In this document: positions 23,441 to 34,545 of the stretch, piece after piece
Position numbering within the stretch: position 1 is the first letter of the stretch
Layout: each line of letters begins with the position of its first letter
From: Tigriopus japonicus
Lineage: Eukaryota; Arthropoda; Copepoda; Harpacticoida; Harpacticidae
Assembly (NCBI GenBank): GCA_010645155.1
Contig: JAAGOF010000062.1
Coordinates: 268,405-332,404, forward strand
Direction: 5' to 3'
Length of the DNA stretch: 64,000 bases
The notes under the pieces: generated by a model
What the model saw: only the letters and a program-made list of their open reading frames with translations
Databases searched by the model: none
What the model was told of the DNA's origin: nothing
Translations under genes and position numbers: made by a program

Positions 23441-23664
23441 CACGGTGTTCCGAGGTAACTAAATAGTCTCTAAATATGGATTAAATTGTTTGTTAAAAAA
23501 TGTTATATTTATTAGATTTTTAGGTATATAACTTTTTCCCTGGACCTAATCTTATATAATACAATAAAAGTAAAGCTGTTCCCCATTGAATTGTGGGTCC
23601 AAAAAGTGCCATGATGTTTGTGGGTATTTTGATTCAAACCTAAAAAGCCATTCGGAACACCGTG
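23441..23664 (-). mobile_element. CACGGTG-type MITE, complete copy, inverted
   Basis: The element begins CACGGTGTTCCGA and ends TCGGAACACCGTG, a 13 bp perfect inverted pair, with further homology to the copies at 30847-31059 and 14635-14880 in the opposite orientation (CCCTGGACCT, CCCCATTGAATTGTGGGTCC, TTTTGATTCAAACC, TAAAAAGCCATTC). A 4 bp direct repeat TACC flanks it on both sides, which could be the target duplication. Length 224 bp; no coding capacity. Confidence 0.75.
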
Positions 23665-24545
23665 TACCCTACTTAGTTTCTTAGATTAGCTGGAGCCAAT
23701 TTCTCAGGTAAGTTTCTTGTTCATTCGTCTTTAAAAGTCTTTTCTTCCCAGACATAATAAAATGCGAATACGTTTTCACTTGCCAGGTGTATAAAGATTA
23801 TTATTTTCTGACCCTTTGCCTTTGATTGCCTTGAAATTGGCATTCTCCGTCAACTATGAAATACTGCACGTACCTCATATCCAAGACAAGTTCCTAGAAA
23901 CTGAATCCTTTCTGGCTTGGTTCCTCTAATTGAAGAAATGGACTTGTCAAGATTGGTGTTCCCTGTTCCATTGGCTCATGGAAACAAAGCTCTTGAGACT
24001 CAACTTGTTCCAATTTGTACCACCGAACTTGTGTTTCGAGAGCAGACCTCAATGGTTATTAATTGCGTTGCCTTTTCAGGATCAAGACAAAGAACAAGTG
24101 ATTACGTTCTACGTGGGTAGAATTAGCGGGCAAACATTGCCAAAACTCAAGCATGGTTTCTCTTTTACCGCATATACTTGTACAATATAGCCTCCCATTA
24201 TTTGTTGCTTCAGGCCCATTGAGTTCGAAAGGCTCGATTCATTCGACTTTTTTCGCCACATAGGACCCCATAAACACGGTATTGAAACCTCTTTTGATTC
24301 ACAAGGACGCAAGAAGGGGAAAAACTTTTACAAAATGACTTTAGTAGTTTTGGCATGCAAGCGATCACGTCAAGAACGAACGAAGGTCGTAGGTTCGTTC
24401 TAGTGAAAGAAGTTTTCAATTTTGCTCGACCGTGGATCCGTTTTGGGGGTTCTATTCTTCTATGATGCTCCACGATATGCAAATTTTTCCGATGAACTCT
24501 TGCGGCTTGATTCGCTGAAAGCTTCCTTCCTTTCCTCATTCTTGA

Positions 24546-24698
24546 TGCTTGAGGTCGATTTCAGTGGTATATGGGCTACAACCAACAATCTCAAGTTATC
24601 TCTCCATTACTGTCTCCGAAACTATTTCCGCCGACAACACAGAGCTAATGTTTGAAGACGACAGAAGTTATGTCGTTTGGAGACAAGCCCCAAATTAG
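24546..24698 (+). pseudogene. Possible fragment of an ionotropic (glutamate-type) receptor
   Basis: A 50-codon frame, possibly starting at the acceptor TTTCAG ending at 24563, contains LQPTISSYLSITVSETIS and ends ELMFEDDRSYVVW. The layout resembles the end of the M3 helix and start of S2 in ionotropic receptors (a YTxNLxSxLTV-like segment followed by an acidic stretch and a Tyr/Val-Trp). The frame closes at TAG 24696-24698 and I could not assemble neighbouring exons: upstream frames at 24212-24464 shift phase. This is resemblance in style only and may be chance. Confidence 0.18.
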
Positions 24699-25369
24699 TG
24701 AGCTACGAAGCTCGCTTACAACAGAGTCTTAATGTCCTTAAATTACGAGGTGTCGACGAAACAGACCTTGAGCTCTCAGCTTCCTCAATTGAGACTTGTC
24801 ACAGATGGAACAACGCCAAATGTTGGTTAGTATCCTGGATGATGAGATTGCATAAATTACTCGAAATTGGAGTGACAGAAAATGACGGAGGATTTGAGCA
24901 TGGATCAAGTTCGTCTCAGAACAACAAGTAGATTGACGAAGAATTTTTTTTGACTCGGTTGACGTCGGCAAAACCTACGTCTGAATTCAGAGGACCCAGA
25001 TTACTGTACAGAGATCTTTTTTTGGCCAAAAAAGAGGATCATGCTCCCTAGGGTATGATTTTTCCCTTTGAAATCATTACGCTTACCAAACTTTTTAAAG
25101 CTCCAAAAGTTTCTTCCATGTCAGGCCCTTGTAAGACCAGTAAATGAATTTGTCTCTGTTTAGTAAGAGTACGTTTTCGATCTAATTTAGGATGATTTTC
25201 GATAAGAGGAACCTCTGCTTTAATCAAGAACAATCCTGCATCCCCTTTGGAACTCATCTACTTAGCCAAGGATCCTTCAGGGCTCATATCACTCTCAAGT
25301 ACTACTTTCTTGTTTGGAGCGCTTTAAATGGTGAAGATCCGGCAAAGAAACGTGACTTGTTGAGCCAGA

Positions 25370-27066
25370 GGGTCGCATGTTAACGCATCTAATTCGTGGT
25401 GTTTAGTATACTATAATTGCGCTTGAGTATACTCTAATCTTAGTTTGGTCGTAACATGCGGAATAATTGAACAAACCTCAAAATAAGTATACTCTTCCGG
25501 CAGAGATATTTTTAAGTATACTCTAAGGGCACGAGTGCACCTTTGTGTTACACTCGCGCTCTTTTAGGTTAGAGGCTGTGACTCAGTGCGCCCATTTCAG
25601 CGAGGGTGAAATAAGCCTAAGTTACCCATATCTGCTACATTCTGCGTTGAGAAAAGCTGTCTGACCATAAAAAACTGTTTGTGTAGAAACACTGGGCCTG
25701 TGTTGTTAATCTGAACTTGAACAGTTAAACTTCAAGCCCAATTCACAATTGCCAAATTCGGACTCGTTCAAAATCGAACTGAAAGTTGATTTCTCAAAGA
25801 TTTTCAAGTCCAACTGAATCTAATTCAACTTTAAGCGGGAACTCTTGAGGAAAACGACCAGAGCAACGATTTGATCATCTTCCAACGTGCGCGGAAACAT
25901 CAAAAAGTGCGATGACAATTGCAAAAGACAAATGAATGAGCCTTCCTTAAACATCACCATCCCCAGATACAACGAACGAATGGATGGCTATGGAATCAAT
26001 AGAAAATTTTGAATAATTGTGAATAAAAGGATACCATCGACTCCGCTTGCAAATCCATCCCTCATCACTCAATGGCCACACCTACCAATGGACTTGTCCA
26101 CGGATCAACCAACTACGCAAAAGCATAAAGGAAAAAAAAATGAACTGGAATAATAAGCCGTGCTCATGGAAGGCCCTGCCAAAATTGCCCATTTTCAACC
26201 CAAGAACCCACAACGCTCCCATGTTATCAAGAACGTCATTTCAGTCCATGTGCTTATGTCTTTGAGACACTGTACCTATTTTCGGGTTTGAAATTGATGC
26301 CAAAAAATCGTTTCAAGGAAAAAAGGATTTGGTCTAAACATTCTCAAGAGTTCATGGAAGCATAACTACTAGTAGAACGACCAAACGGATTGGATCGTGT
26401 CCCGGACTTTCTTCACAATTATCACTTTTAATTCAAAAGATGCTCCAATATGTTCATTTATGTTAATCTCCTAACGAGTAATTAAGATGCAAGTTTTCGC
26501 CACGGAAACGAAAAAAGACATTGAAAGAATAAATGGTGCTGTTTCAATAACATATTCGAGGAAATTTCAATACCAATAGAACTATGGATTACGCTTTTTG
26601 TATCCTTTAATTCTGATAGCTCCGAGGACTTGTTTTTTTTTTCGGGACCTCTCGAGACCCATTTTCGTATGACATACTAAATGTTTAGTGTATTTGAGCC
26701 ACAAATGACAAATTGTTGTCTTCAATTTTGAAAACGAGGAAAGAACTAGGTCCACCATTTATGTTTTATTATTATCAATAATTGCGCAAATACTGTACCA
26801 ATGAAATTCAGCTCGACTTTGAAATATCTGTCACAGAAACCCTCCTTGCCCCCGTTTTGGCATAAAAAAGCGTATCAAATCTATCTTTGGTCTCGCAAAG
26901 CTATCCTCTACTTTAAAATTGCATGGGCAAATTGTGTGAGTACACAACAATTGCTATACTCATCGGTTTGTTTCACGTTAAGTATACTTGAGGTCAGCTA
27001 TGTAGTAAGACCAGAGTTGAGTATACTCTAAAACAAATCGATCTTATGTGCGTTAACATGCGACCC
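25370..27066. mobile_element. 1.7 kb element with perfect 18 bp terminal inverted repeats
   Basis: GGGTCGCATGTTAACGCA at 25370-25387 is exactly complementary to TGCGTTAACATGCGACCC at 27049-27066, and AGA flanks both ends (a possible 3 bp target duplication). Near both ends the motif AGTATACTCTAA or AGTATACTT recurs (about 25428, 25488, 25515, 26980 and 27020). The interior has no recognisable transposase; open frames at 26047 and 26801 are short. The termini resemble the hairpin element at 51277-51479. Confidence 0.7.
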
Positions 27067-29860
27067 AGATTTGCGTCATTTCCAAGTCCAGACATGCTGG
27101 GACAGTTTATCCTACTGAAATCTCTGCTTAACCATCGTGCCAACACTCCCATGTCGTACTCTAGCTCATGGTTCCAAAATTTCAGCATGGAGAGTGTATA
27201 CACTATAACGCAAGTTTGACGTCGGCAGTTAATTGGATGGAACAACAAAATGCCTGTCCCATCTTCGGAGATGTAAGGGGTCCCCATACGTGGAATAATG
27301 GCCTCCTCCTGCTCGTGATTCAAGACTAGTCTCGACGGCAAAACTGTCAAGGTGTCCCTATTGAATAGAGGTTTATGACACTTCTGGTGTGGGCTGAAAT
27401 CTGGCCGTTCCTGGAACCCGTTCCCCCAACTTTGTCGTCGCATTTGCCAAAGCTGGCGGACAATTTTGGACCTTGAGTACAAAAAACTCGTTTCCGGCAT
27501 ATGTTCCATGAAATTGCGATTATCTCAGGACTCAAGCCACACTAACGGTTTTAACTAAGCAGGAGATGGTTCCATGGAAGCACCCACCAAACACTTGATT
27601 CCAGTCCTGAGAGGGTAAATTAATGTTCCTAGATGAGGCCATGAATGTCCGTGAAATAGCTTTCAAACGATTTTCCAAGAAAGTTAAGAAAATGATAGCA
27701 ATGCCTGTTGGCACATTCTAATTTGGAAGGAAAAATTCCAATACCATCAAGGAATGCTTTAGGTAGTTTTTTGACAAAAGTAACATCCAACTATGGTACA
27801 AATTAAACCATCCACGTTTTCCACTTTTGATGCTGCTTTGAGTTATCAGACTGTCAGCAAATAACGTGCTTTGTAAATATAGCTTCTCCTCTCCAGGTTT
27901 GGGAATATTGCCACAAGTCCTTGGATCCGTTTTATCGTACACTCGAGCACTGCAAACAATTTCCAGCCATCAGAAACACTTCCGATGTGCTTTAGAAGGA
28001 ATTTCTTCGAAGTGCCATCATTTCAAATTGCTATGTCTGGCAGGCTTGAATTGATCAAAGTTGGGAAATGCAGACACGAGGGCAACACTCTCTTGCCTCC
28101 AGTCATAAAGTTGGGATTCGTCTTTCTTTCTTTCTTTCTCACGGTCTTTCTTGCTTTGGCTGTTTCCACCGCGTCGATTTGGCGAATCCTCTAGTCACGA
28201 TTCTCGACTTTAATGGATTCCAGAATTGGCTCACTTGTTTTTAACATCGCAGATATACTTTATTGAACCTTCCCGGATGTCTTGGCTGAAGGAAGGAGAC
28301 CAAGTGCAATCATTCAAATCATCCTCCTCAATCCAAGATCCAGACGACAGACGCATGAGCGCACTTCTGGAGCAGAAGTGATGCAGTTGAATTAGCCAAC
28401 AGGGACTCCTGACTTGTCCCTGAATGAATGGAACCGACCAACCAAAAACCAAGACAATAATATGTCCCACTTAGTGTAGGTTATCGCCCACTGCTTGACC
28501 TTGAAGGTCTCGGCAAATGGGAGGGAAACGTGGAACAAATTGGAGAGTGTGAGAAGTTGGCTGAGTGATGATCTCAAACCTTGGCACAAAGTACTTCATT
28601 TCCTCCAGCCCTTGAAACCTCGATCCCTCAAATGGGTGTACGCTAAAAGTAAATTCATTACAAAACTGCAAAGTTCCAAAGGTGGGACCAGAATGCGAAA
28701 GATCCAATTTGAGCCAGGATTGGTGGAACTGGCGATACAATCTATGTGAAGTCCCACAGATTATTTTTATGCGCGAGGCAACAATCTCGGTTCTTGGAAA
28801 GAAGCAAACAATGGTTTTAAGCATCTTCCATGGAAACGGCCAAGTTGTTTAAAAATCCAAAACTTTGAAAAGTGGGGTTATGAATGGTCGAGGCCTAAAA
28901 ACACGAGATGCATCCATTTCCGATCGATATTCTATTAATAAGAAGACAGAGCTCAATTTGGAGAGTCAACAATCTGTGCAATAAAGGCAAATTTGTCTTC
29001 TCAAAATAGAATCTAGCTCTAAAAGTAATTGACCCTTTAAGAACAAGTTTAAAGCTTACTTGTGAAGCAACTTTTATGAATATTGATGTACAGGTAGCTC
29101 AACAGACATAAAAAGAACAAGTCTTGATTGAATACCTACTATCGAAGGAAAGAGACCTTAGAGAGCTTTTTTGTTCCAAGCGTTTATCTTTTAACAATCC
29201 AATTCCAAAAGAAATAATGTTTGGGAATGCATTTGTTAGAAAACACTCGTAACGCCCTAGAAAATTGAGAGACGACATCAATCATTCGCCTTTCTCCAAT
29301 AAAAGCTTCACTTTGAAGTCTTGGGAAATCCATTCAAATCTGTGCAGATTTGATGAGTTCTTTCCCTTCAATTTAGCACTTCTTTCGCGAAGAAGCTTTA
29401 TGGCACCACTTCAAGGTAAGGATTAGGACCATTTCCATCCAAGGAATCCGTAGATACTCAAATACCAACCTTTGAAGACGGATGATCCTTGACTTATTGA
29501 ACCCATTTCTCAAAAGAAGCCAAACCGAAACTAGGTCAAAATTGAGGCAGATTTTTTCAAATATTGGAATTCTTTCTTTTCAAGGATGCACTTTGTTAAA
29601 CGACAACAACAAAAAACTTAAGCCCGAATACAAGGCTTTGTTGAAAAGGTATTGTGTCTAATACTTAATTCAGCGACTTCATTGTTCCCATGTTTATCAT
29701 TTTGAAACATTGTTCAAGGTCTGAAAATGTCTACAGTCGATGCCTACAAGCATAATAAAAAGTAAGACAAAGGTTTGCTTTAAATCTTGGCAAATCTTAA
29801 TCCACGTAACTTGTGAACATTATAAACATGTATTTGTTCGAAAATTTTGTTCATCTAACC
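27067..29860. other. Unassigned region with overlapping minus-strand frames and a TTTC microsatellite
   Basis: The longest open frame is minus 26994-27509 (171 codons), which begins inside the right end of the TIR element and contains no motif I recognise. Others (27532-27942, 28231-28824, all minus) do not join into a model with supported splice sites. A TTTC run lies at about 28121-28141; the plus frame over it encodes a hydrophobic stretch only because of the repeat. Confidence 0.45.
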
Positions 29861-30540
29861 CAGGGGTACGCAACCTCTGGGCCCGAAGCATATTTTCGTG
29901 GGCCCCAAAGTAAATTCTTTCTCACTATATAGAGTGGGTCTCACGCCCTTGTTTACCCACTTATGTTGGTTTTCAATTGCAAGCATTAAAAATAGCTTCC
30001 TGCAATAGTGTTTTTGGCATCAAGTTTTCGCGATTTCCAAGTTTTCTTCTTGGATTTTCATCTTTTCAGCTGAAGTTGCAACTTTGAATTATTGGCGAGT
30101 TATGTATCATTTTTCATTAATTTGATTTTATTGCGATGCCGTGTGCTTTTTGTAATCTTTTGAATAATGGCTCACTTCTCCAGGGTATGATTTCCTATAC
30201 AATATTATTGATATTTATTTGACAGTCCATTTTTGTAGCCAGGAGGATTTAAACATAACATTAAAATATTTTAAGAAGCAAATATTTGAGAAAAATGTGT
30301 TTCAAGCAAGCTAGTTAAGAAGGGCCTAGACTGGGCATGGAAAATCTGAACTGTTTTTCATTGTTCAATCCTTTTGTACAACTGAATATGTGGAAACGGT
30401 AGCAGATGGTCATGAATATGATGAAAGGGGTTAAAAGGGTTTATTACAAAATACGATTACAAGGACGGCCCTTTGTTTGAGAATGTGGGCCCCGGCACAA
30501 ATTCAGTTACGTTGTGGGCCTTTGCCGTCTTATGGTTCTA
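29861..30540. mobile_element. Degenerate hAT-type element
   Basis: The left end CAGGGGTACGCAACCTCTGGGCCCGAAGC is hAT-MITE-like and resembles the ends of the complete element at 41947-42199 (CAGGGGTCGGCAACC). The right side, around 30485-30530, has GTGGGCCCCGGCACAA and GTGGGCCTTTGCC, which fit a decayed right end, but no clean terminus or target duplication could be found. Confidence 0.45.
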
Positions 30541-30846
30541 AGCTGTAACGGGACTTTCAAAACTTGATGGGTATTACGTCAAGTTATTGTACTAGATACC
30601 ACCTACTGTGTATTCTTGGGAAACCCGTGGCAGCCATTTCTTGTGCTGTCATTCCTACAAAATCTTCAAAACCCGACAAATACATATTGTTGCGTATAAT
30701 GTAAGAAATAAGCCTATTGACCAATCTCAAGATTCGAAATGGTGTTACAACGATTAGTCAGTCATAAATTATGATCAGTTTGCTCACTCAACGTGACTTT
30801 TGATTTTTAGAACGATAATATCGTAGCTGAACTCATATAGACTCAA

Positions 30847-31059
30847 CACGGTGTTTCCGATGGCTTTTTAGGTTTGGATCGAAAAACCAAAGATATCTTG
30901 GCATTTTTGGACCCACAATTCAATGGAGAACAGCTTTATTCTTATTGTATTACATAAGTTGAGGTCCAGGGAAAAAGTTATATACCTAAAAACCTATGAA
31001 CTACAACTTTATTGATAAACTTTGATGAAAAAAACTAAAAAGCCATTCAAAACACCGTG
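30847..31059 (+). mobile_element. CACGGTG-type MITE, complete copy
   Basis: Begins CACGGTGTTTCCGATGGC and ends GCCATTCAAAACACCGTG. The interior matches the inverted copy at 23441-23664 and the truncated copy at 14635 (TTTGGATCGAAAAACC, GACCCACAATTCAATGG, TTGTATTACATAAG, GGTCCAGGGAAAAAG, ATACCTAAAAA). Length 213 bp, non-coding. Confidence 0.75.
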
Positions 31060-32614
31060 AATATGAAGACATAATTTACGAGATCTACTTTGGCAATTTG
31101 ACAAGTTTAAGACAAGGATAGCTCTAAAATCTAGTGACTTCCGTACTGTTTTGCCTTCCTTTGGTGACAGATTTTTAAGCTTAGATTAAATTTCTCTAAA
31201 CAAGGCCTGCAATAACAAGGAAACCAATAAAAACATTGTTCCTCACTCAAAGGTAAAGTGGAATATTTTACGAAAAGAACCAATCCACTATTGAAAATTG
31301 TGACTTTGAGAAATATCAAATGTCTTACAACAATAAATCCCAATGATGGCCAAATAGGGCTTAATACGATAAGAACTACTTAGCTAAACCCCCTTAAAAT
31401 GCATATCTAAGAGGAAATACGTTCCAATCATCTTCACAACACCAAGTTGGACATTTGCCTGAAAATTGAAAGAAATCTTTCCAAAAATGTGTTTTTGTAT
31501 GTGGTGTGGATTTGATATTTGATTTTATACACGAAGGACAATATCTAAAATGGAGCAAAAGAGATTTTTTGAAGTTTTGCTAACTTTTACAAAACATACA
31601 GTGAAGGCACTTGTATGTATACGTCCCTTTCATAGTTCAAACGGCATGATTTAAAAGTGCATATCTTAAGTGCGTTTCAAATACCATGGTCAATCATTTT
31701 GACCTGTTTTGACAAAACACACACAACAAAAAGAAGATTGTAATTTCATGAGTTAGAAAATCCACATTGTTTGGTTTAAAATTTGAGTTTTCATGTAAAC
31801 CGAACGTTTTTCACTTTTTGGGTCATAAAGGGTTCAGCTGAAATTAACAAAAAAAACTTGGCAACTGCTCAACATATTTTCAATTAATTAAAACTGAACC
31901 GACATTGTCTCTAGGTTTCTATTGACTTAGGTCGTAGGTTTCATAAATTAGTCATTTTTTATGTTTTAAGTTAAATTAGTTTTGATTTACACCTGACTTT
32001 GACGAAGTCAGTTTATAAAAGTTGCTCCTCTCAATTTCTTAGCTCATACCATGCCTTTGTTTGGGATTTTCCATTCACACTCCACACATTTTTTAAGTTC
32101 CGTGCTCATCGTGCCAATAAAGGTTCCGAAGTCTTTCGGTGCTCTCAAATGATTGCTATAGAAGTACATTTTTTCTTTTTGTTATGATGTGTCCATGAGG
32201 TTTGACACTAAATCTCGTTAGGTCTTCATCTTTGTCGGACTTTTTTAATGAGGACGGACATCCAAACTGAGAAGCACTTATCTGGCCTGACAAGAACATG
32301 GTTTTCGGACTGGCTCCTAAACAAATAGGAGATAGATAGGTAGACCTCCGAAGTACAGAAGAAAGCAAACAAATTAGCAGCCGCTAATAACCGACAAGAG
32401 AAAACATTAGTAGATTGGAGATTCATCCTGGAGAGATGGTTTCTCAATAGCGAAAGGGCAAAACTCCCAACACATTAGGTAAATATGGCTATGACGGTCT
32501 TCATTCGTAATGCAGATGTTCTTTTGGGATGAACCACTTCAACGACAAGCTTGACGTGTTCTTATGTAAGGGTTAAGAAGTACAGATGTAAGAGTTATAC
32601 CATACATCAAATTT
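31060..32614. other. No recognised feature
   Basis: AT-rich sequence with short unrelated open frames on both strands (31131-31343, 31999-32447). Nothing here matches other parts of the window as far as I can see. Confidence 0.55.
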
Positions 32615-32622
32615 GTTTTTAT

Positions 32623-32951
32623 TAGTGATGGACCGAAACGGCTCATAACCGAAACCGAAAGTTTCGGCCGAAAGAGGGCTTAACCGAAACCGAAACCGAA
32701 AGCAGCTGACTACAAAATTGTGTAAATGCAAAATCCACATTTTAAATTAAATTGCTTAAGTGTTCAATGTTGGGTAGGGCGTAGATTTTGAAAAATCGGG
32801 AAACTAGAATTTCAGTGGTTTTTGGACGACAATTTTTTCGATTTTGTTGTCAAACTCCGTCCTTTATAGTGCATGTCTGCTTTCGGTTTCGGTAGGCATA
32901 ACCGAAACCGAAACCGAAATTTCGGCCGAAAGCGCTTTCGGTCCATCACTA
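32623..32951. mobile_element. hAT-type MITE with 8 bp target duplication
   Basis: The ends TAGTGATGGACCGAAA and TTTCGGTCCATCACTA are perfect inverted repeats, and the 8 bp GTTTTTAT flanks the element exactly on both sides (32615-32622 and 32952-32959), as expected for hAT transposition. Subterminal regions on both sides carry runs of the hexamer ACCGAAA/TTTCGGT (AACCGAAACCGAAACCGAAA), inverted relative to each other. Length 329 bp. No coding capacity; the small frames at 32864-33091 are read through the repeat. Confidence 0.88.
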
Positions 32952-32959
32952 GTTTTTAT

Positions 32960-33921
32960 GGATTTTTTCAATGTTCCTATGTAGCTTTTTGTGAGTTTTT
33001 TCAAAAGAGACTCGTTATGATGAAACAACATGCTCATTTCTTCTTCTCCGTGATAAATCTTGAACATTTTTTTAAAAGTAATTATTTTTGACTTCTTTAA
33101 ATGAAGAGGTCTAGTATATCAGCTGAAGGACAGAAAAAGAGTAATAAAAATCCAAATTTTAGCTTCTTTTCGAACGGGCCAAAAGTTCAAAAAGAGCAAA
33201 ATAACGGCTTCGTAATGTCTGTACTAGTAAATATTGAAGAGTTTCCCGCTGCTCTACTAGAGTGCTAAATCAACTTACTATTGATCAAAATATGATCCAA
33301 CAAATTCAAGAAACCATTGACCCCATAAACTTCAAGTTTCATGGATTTTGGAGGAATTGGAGAAATTGACAAAAGTATCTTAGGTACTCTGAAAGATTAA
33401 GGTATTTTGTGAGCAATTACAATAAAACGTCCCATAAAAGCAACAAAACTCCTAAAAACTGGCCTCGGCTTCCGGGTGTCAAGTTCTCGCTCTCGAGAAG
33501 GGCAAGATTTTCTAACCCCTCTATTTCTTGATTCCCACATTCATGGATTCACCCGTTCCTGCGATATTCCAAGTGTCGCAAAAAAAAGTGAAGCAAATTG
33601 AGTGAAGCATATTCCAGATGGGACTTAACACTATGGAATGCTTTTATCCATTTTTGATTTGACATGCTCATTGAACTTACCATTATTTTCGATAAAGATG
33701 CGTTAACGCCAAATAGTTCATGGGTAATGATTGCTCGATAACGCAAAATCCATTATCATTGAGAGTCGTGTTCAGAGGCGTCATCACAAAAGTCATTGAA
33801 CGGAACTCCATCCCGCTAAAGAAATCACTTATGTATTGGGTTGTTGAGTTATGTTAATGGATTTATGCACCACACAGTGTTTGAAAAAGACAATGACGTT
33901 TTAACAATATGCTTGTAATTG
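32960..33921. other. No recognised feature
   Basis: AT-rich sequence. The minus-strand open frame at 33549-33746 has no recognisable content. Confidence 0.5.
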
Positions 33922-34545
33922 GGAATATAAAAAGGTTGCTTCAAGTGAGTGTTTTAAATCATACCGCAAGCGGCAAAACAGGGCCGTTGGCTGTGCCGCG
34001 TTGCTCAGTTCATTTTGGCGAATCCAAGTTTTTCCCATCTAAGCGTCTAATCAATGATTCTAGGTCCTTGGAAGCGGTTTATTTTTTACGCCTTGATGCC
34101 TCTGCTTACACCTGGTTGATACTCAGTTTACTTGCTAGAAAATGATACATATAAAATCATATATTACCAAAAAACAACATTAAAAACTAATTTATTTTCT
34201 TGTATGGGCAACATTTTGGAACATTGATGTGATTCTTTGGAATCCACTGAACAAATCAGCATCTTTAAACTATTGTTTGGATCAATGTTAAGTTCTTTTT
34301 TTGCAATAACACAAGGCTTGCTTAATTGCTTTTAATTCAATCACCCTAAAAATGACTTTTGCTTATTATTGACCCAATTCCAGCCCAGGCATATTTACGT
34401 GAAATATCGATCGTTTCGCACGCTTAAATGGAAAAAAACTTTAATTTGCCAAAATGGGCTGAGCAACGCAGAACAGCCAACGGTCCTGCTTTACCGCTAA
34501 AGATATGATTTAAAACGCTCACTTGAAGCAACCTTTAAATATCCT
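33922..34545. mobile_element. 624 bp element with ~120-150 bp terminal inverted repeats
   Basis: The left arm (about 33922-34070) includes AAGGTTGCTTCAAGTGAG, TTTTAAATCATA, GGCCGTTGGCTGT and GCGTTGCTCAG. The right arm (about 34400-34545) has the complements ACAGCCAACGGTCC, TATGATTTAAAACGCTCAC and TTGAAGCAACCTTTAAAT. Arms are about 80% identical and weak pairing continues inward (TTTTTCCCATCTAAGCG against CGCTTAAATGGAAAAAA). This is a non-autonomous DNA element or foldback; no target duplication was found. Confidence 0.72.

Noticed and set aside
26994..27509. 171-codon minus-strand frame as a gene
   Set aside because: It crosses the right terminus of the TIR element at 27049-27066, has no domain I know, and neighbouring frames do not join with supported splice sites.
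27985..28194. Transmembrane protein exon
   Set aside because: The hydrophobic stretch is encoded by a TTTC microsatellite.
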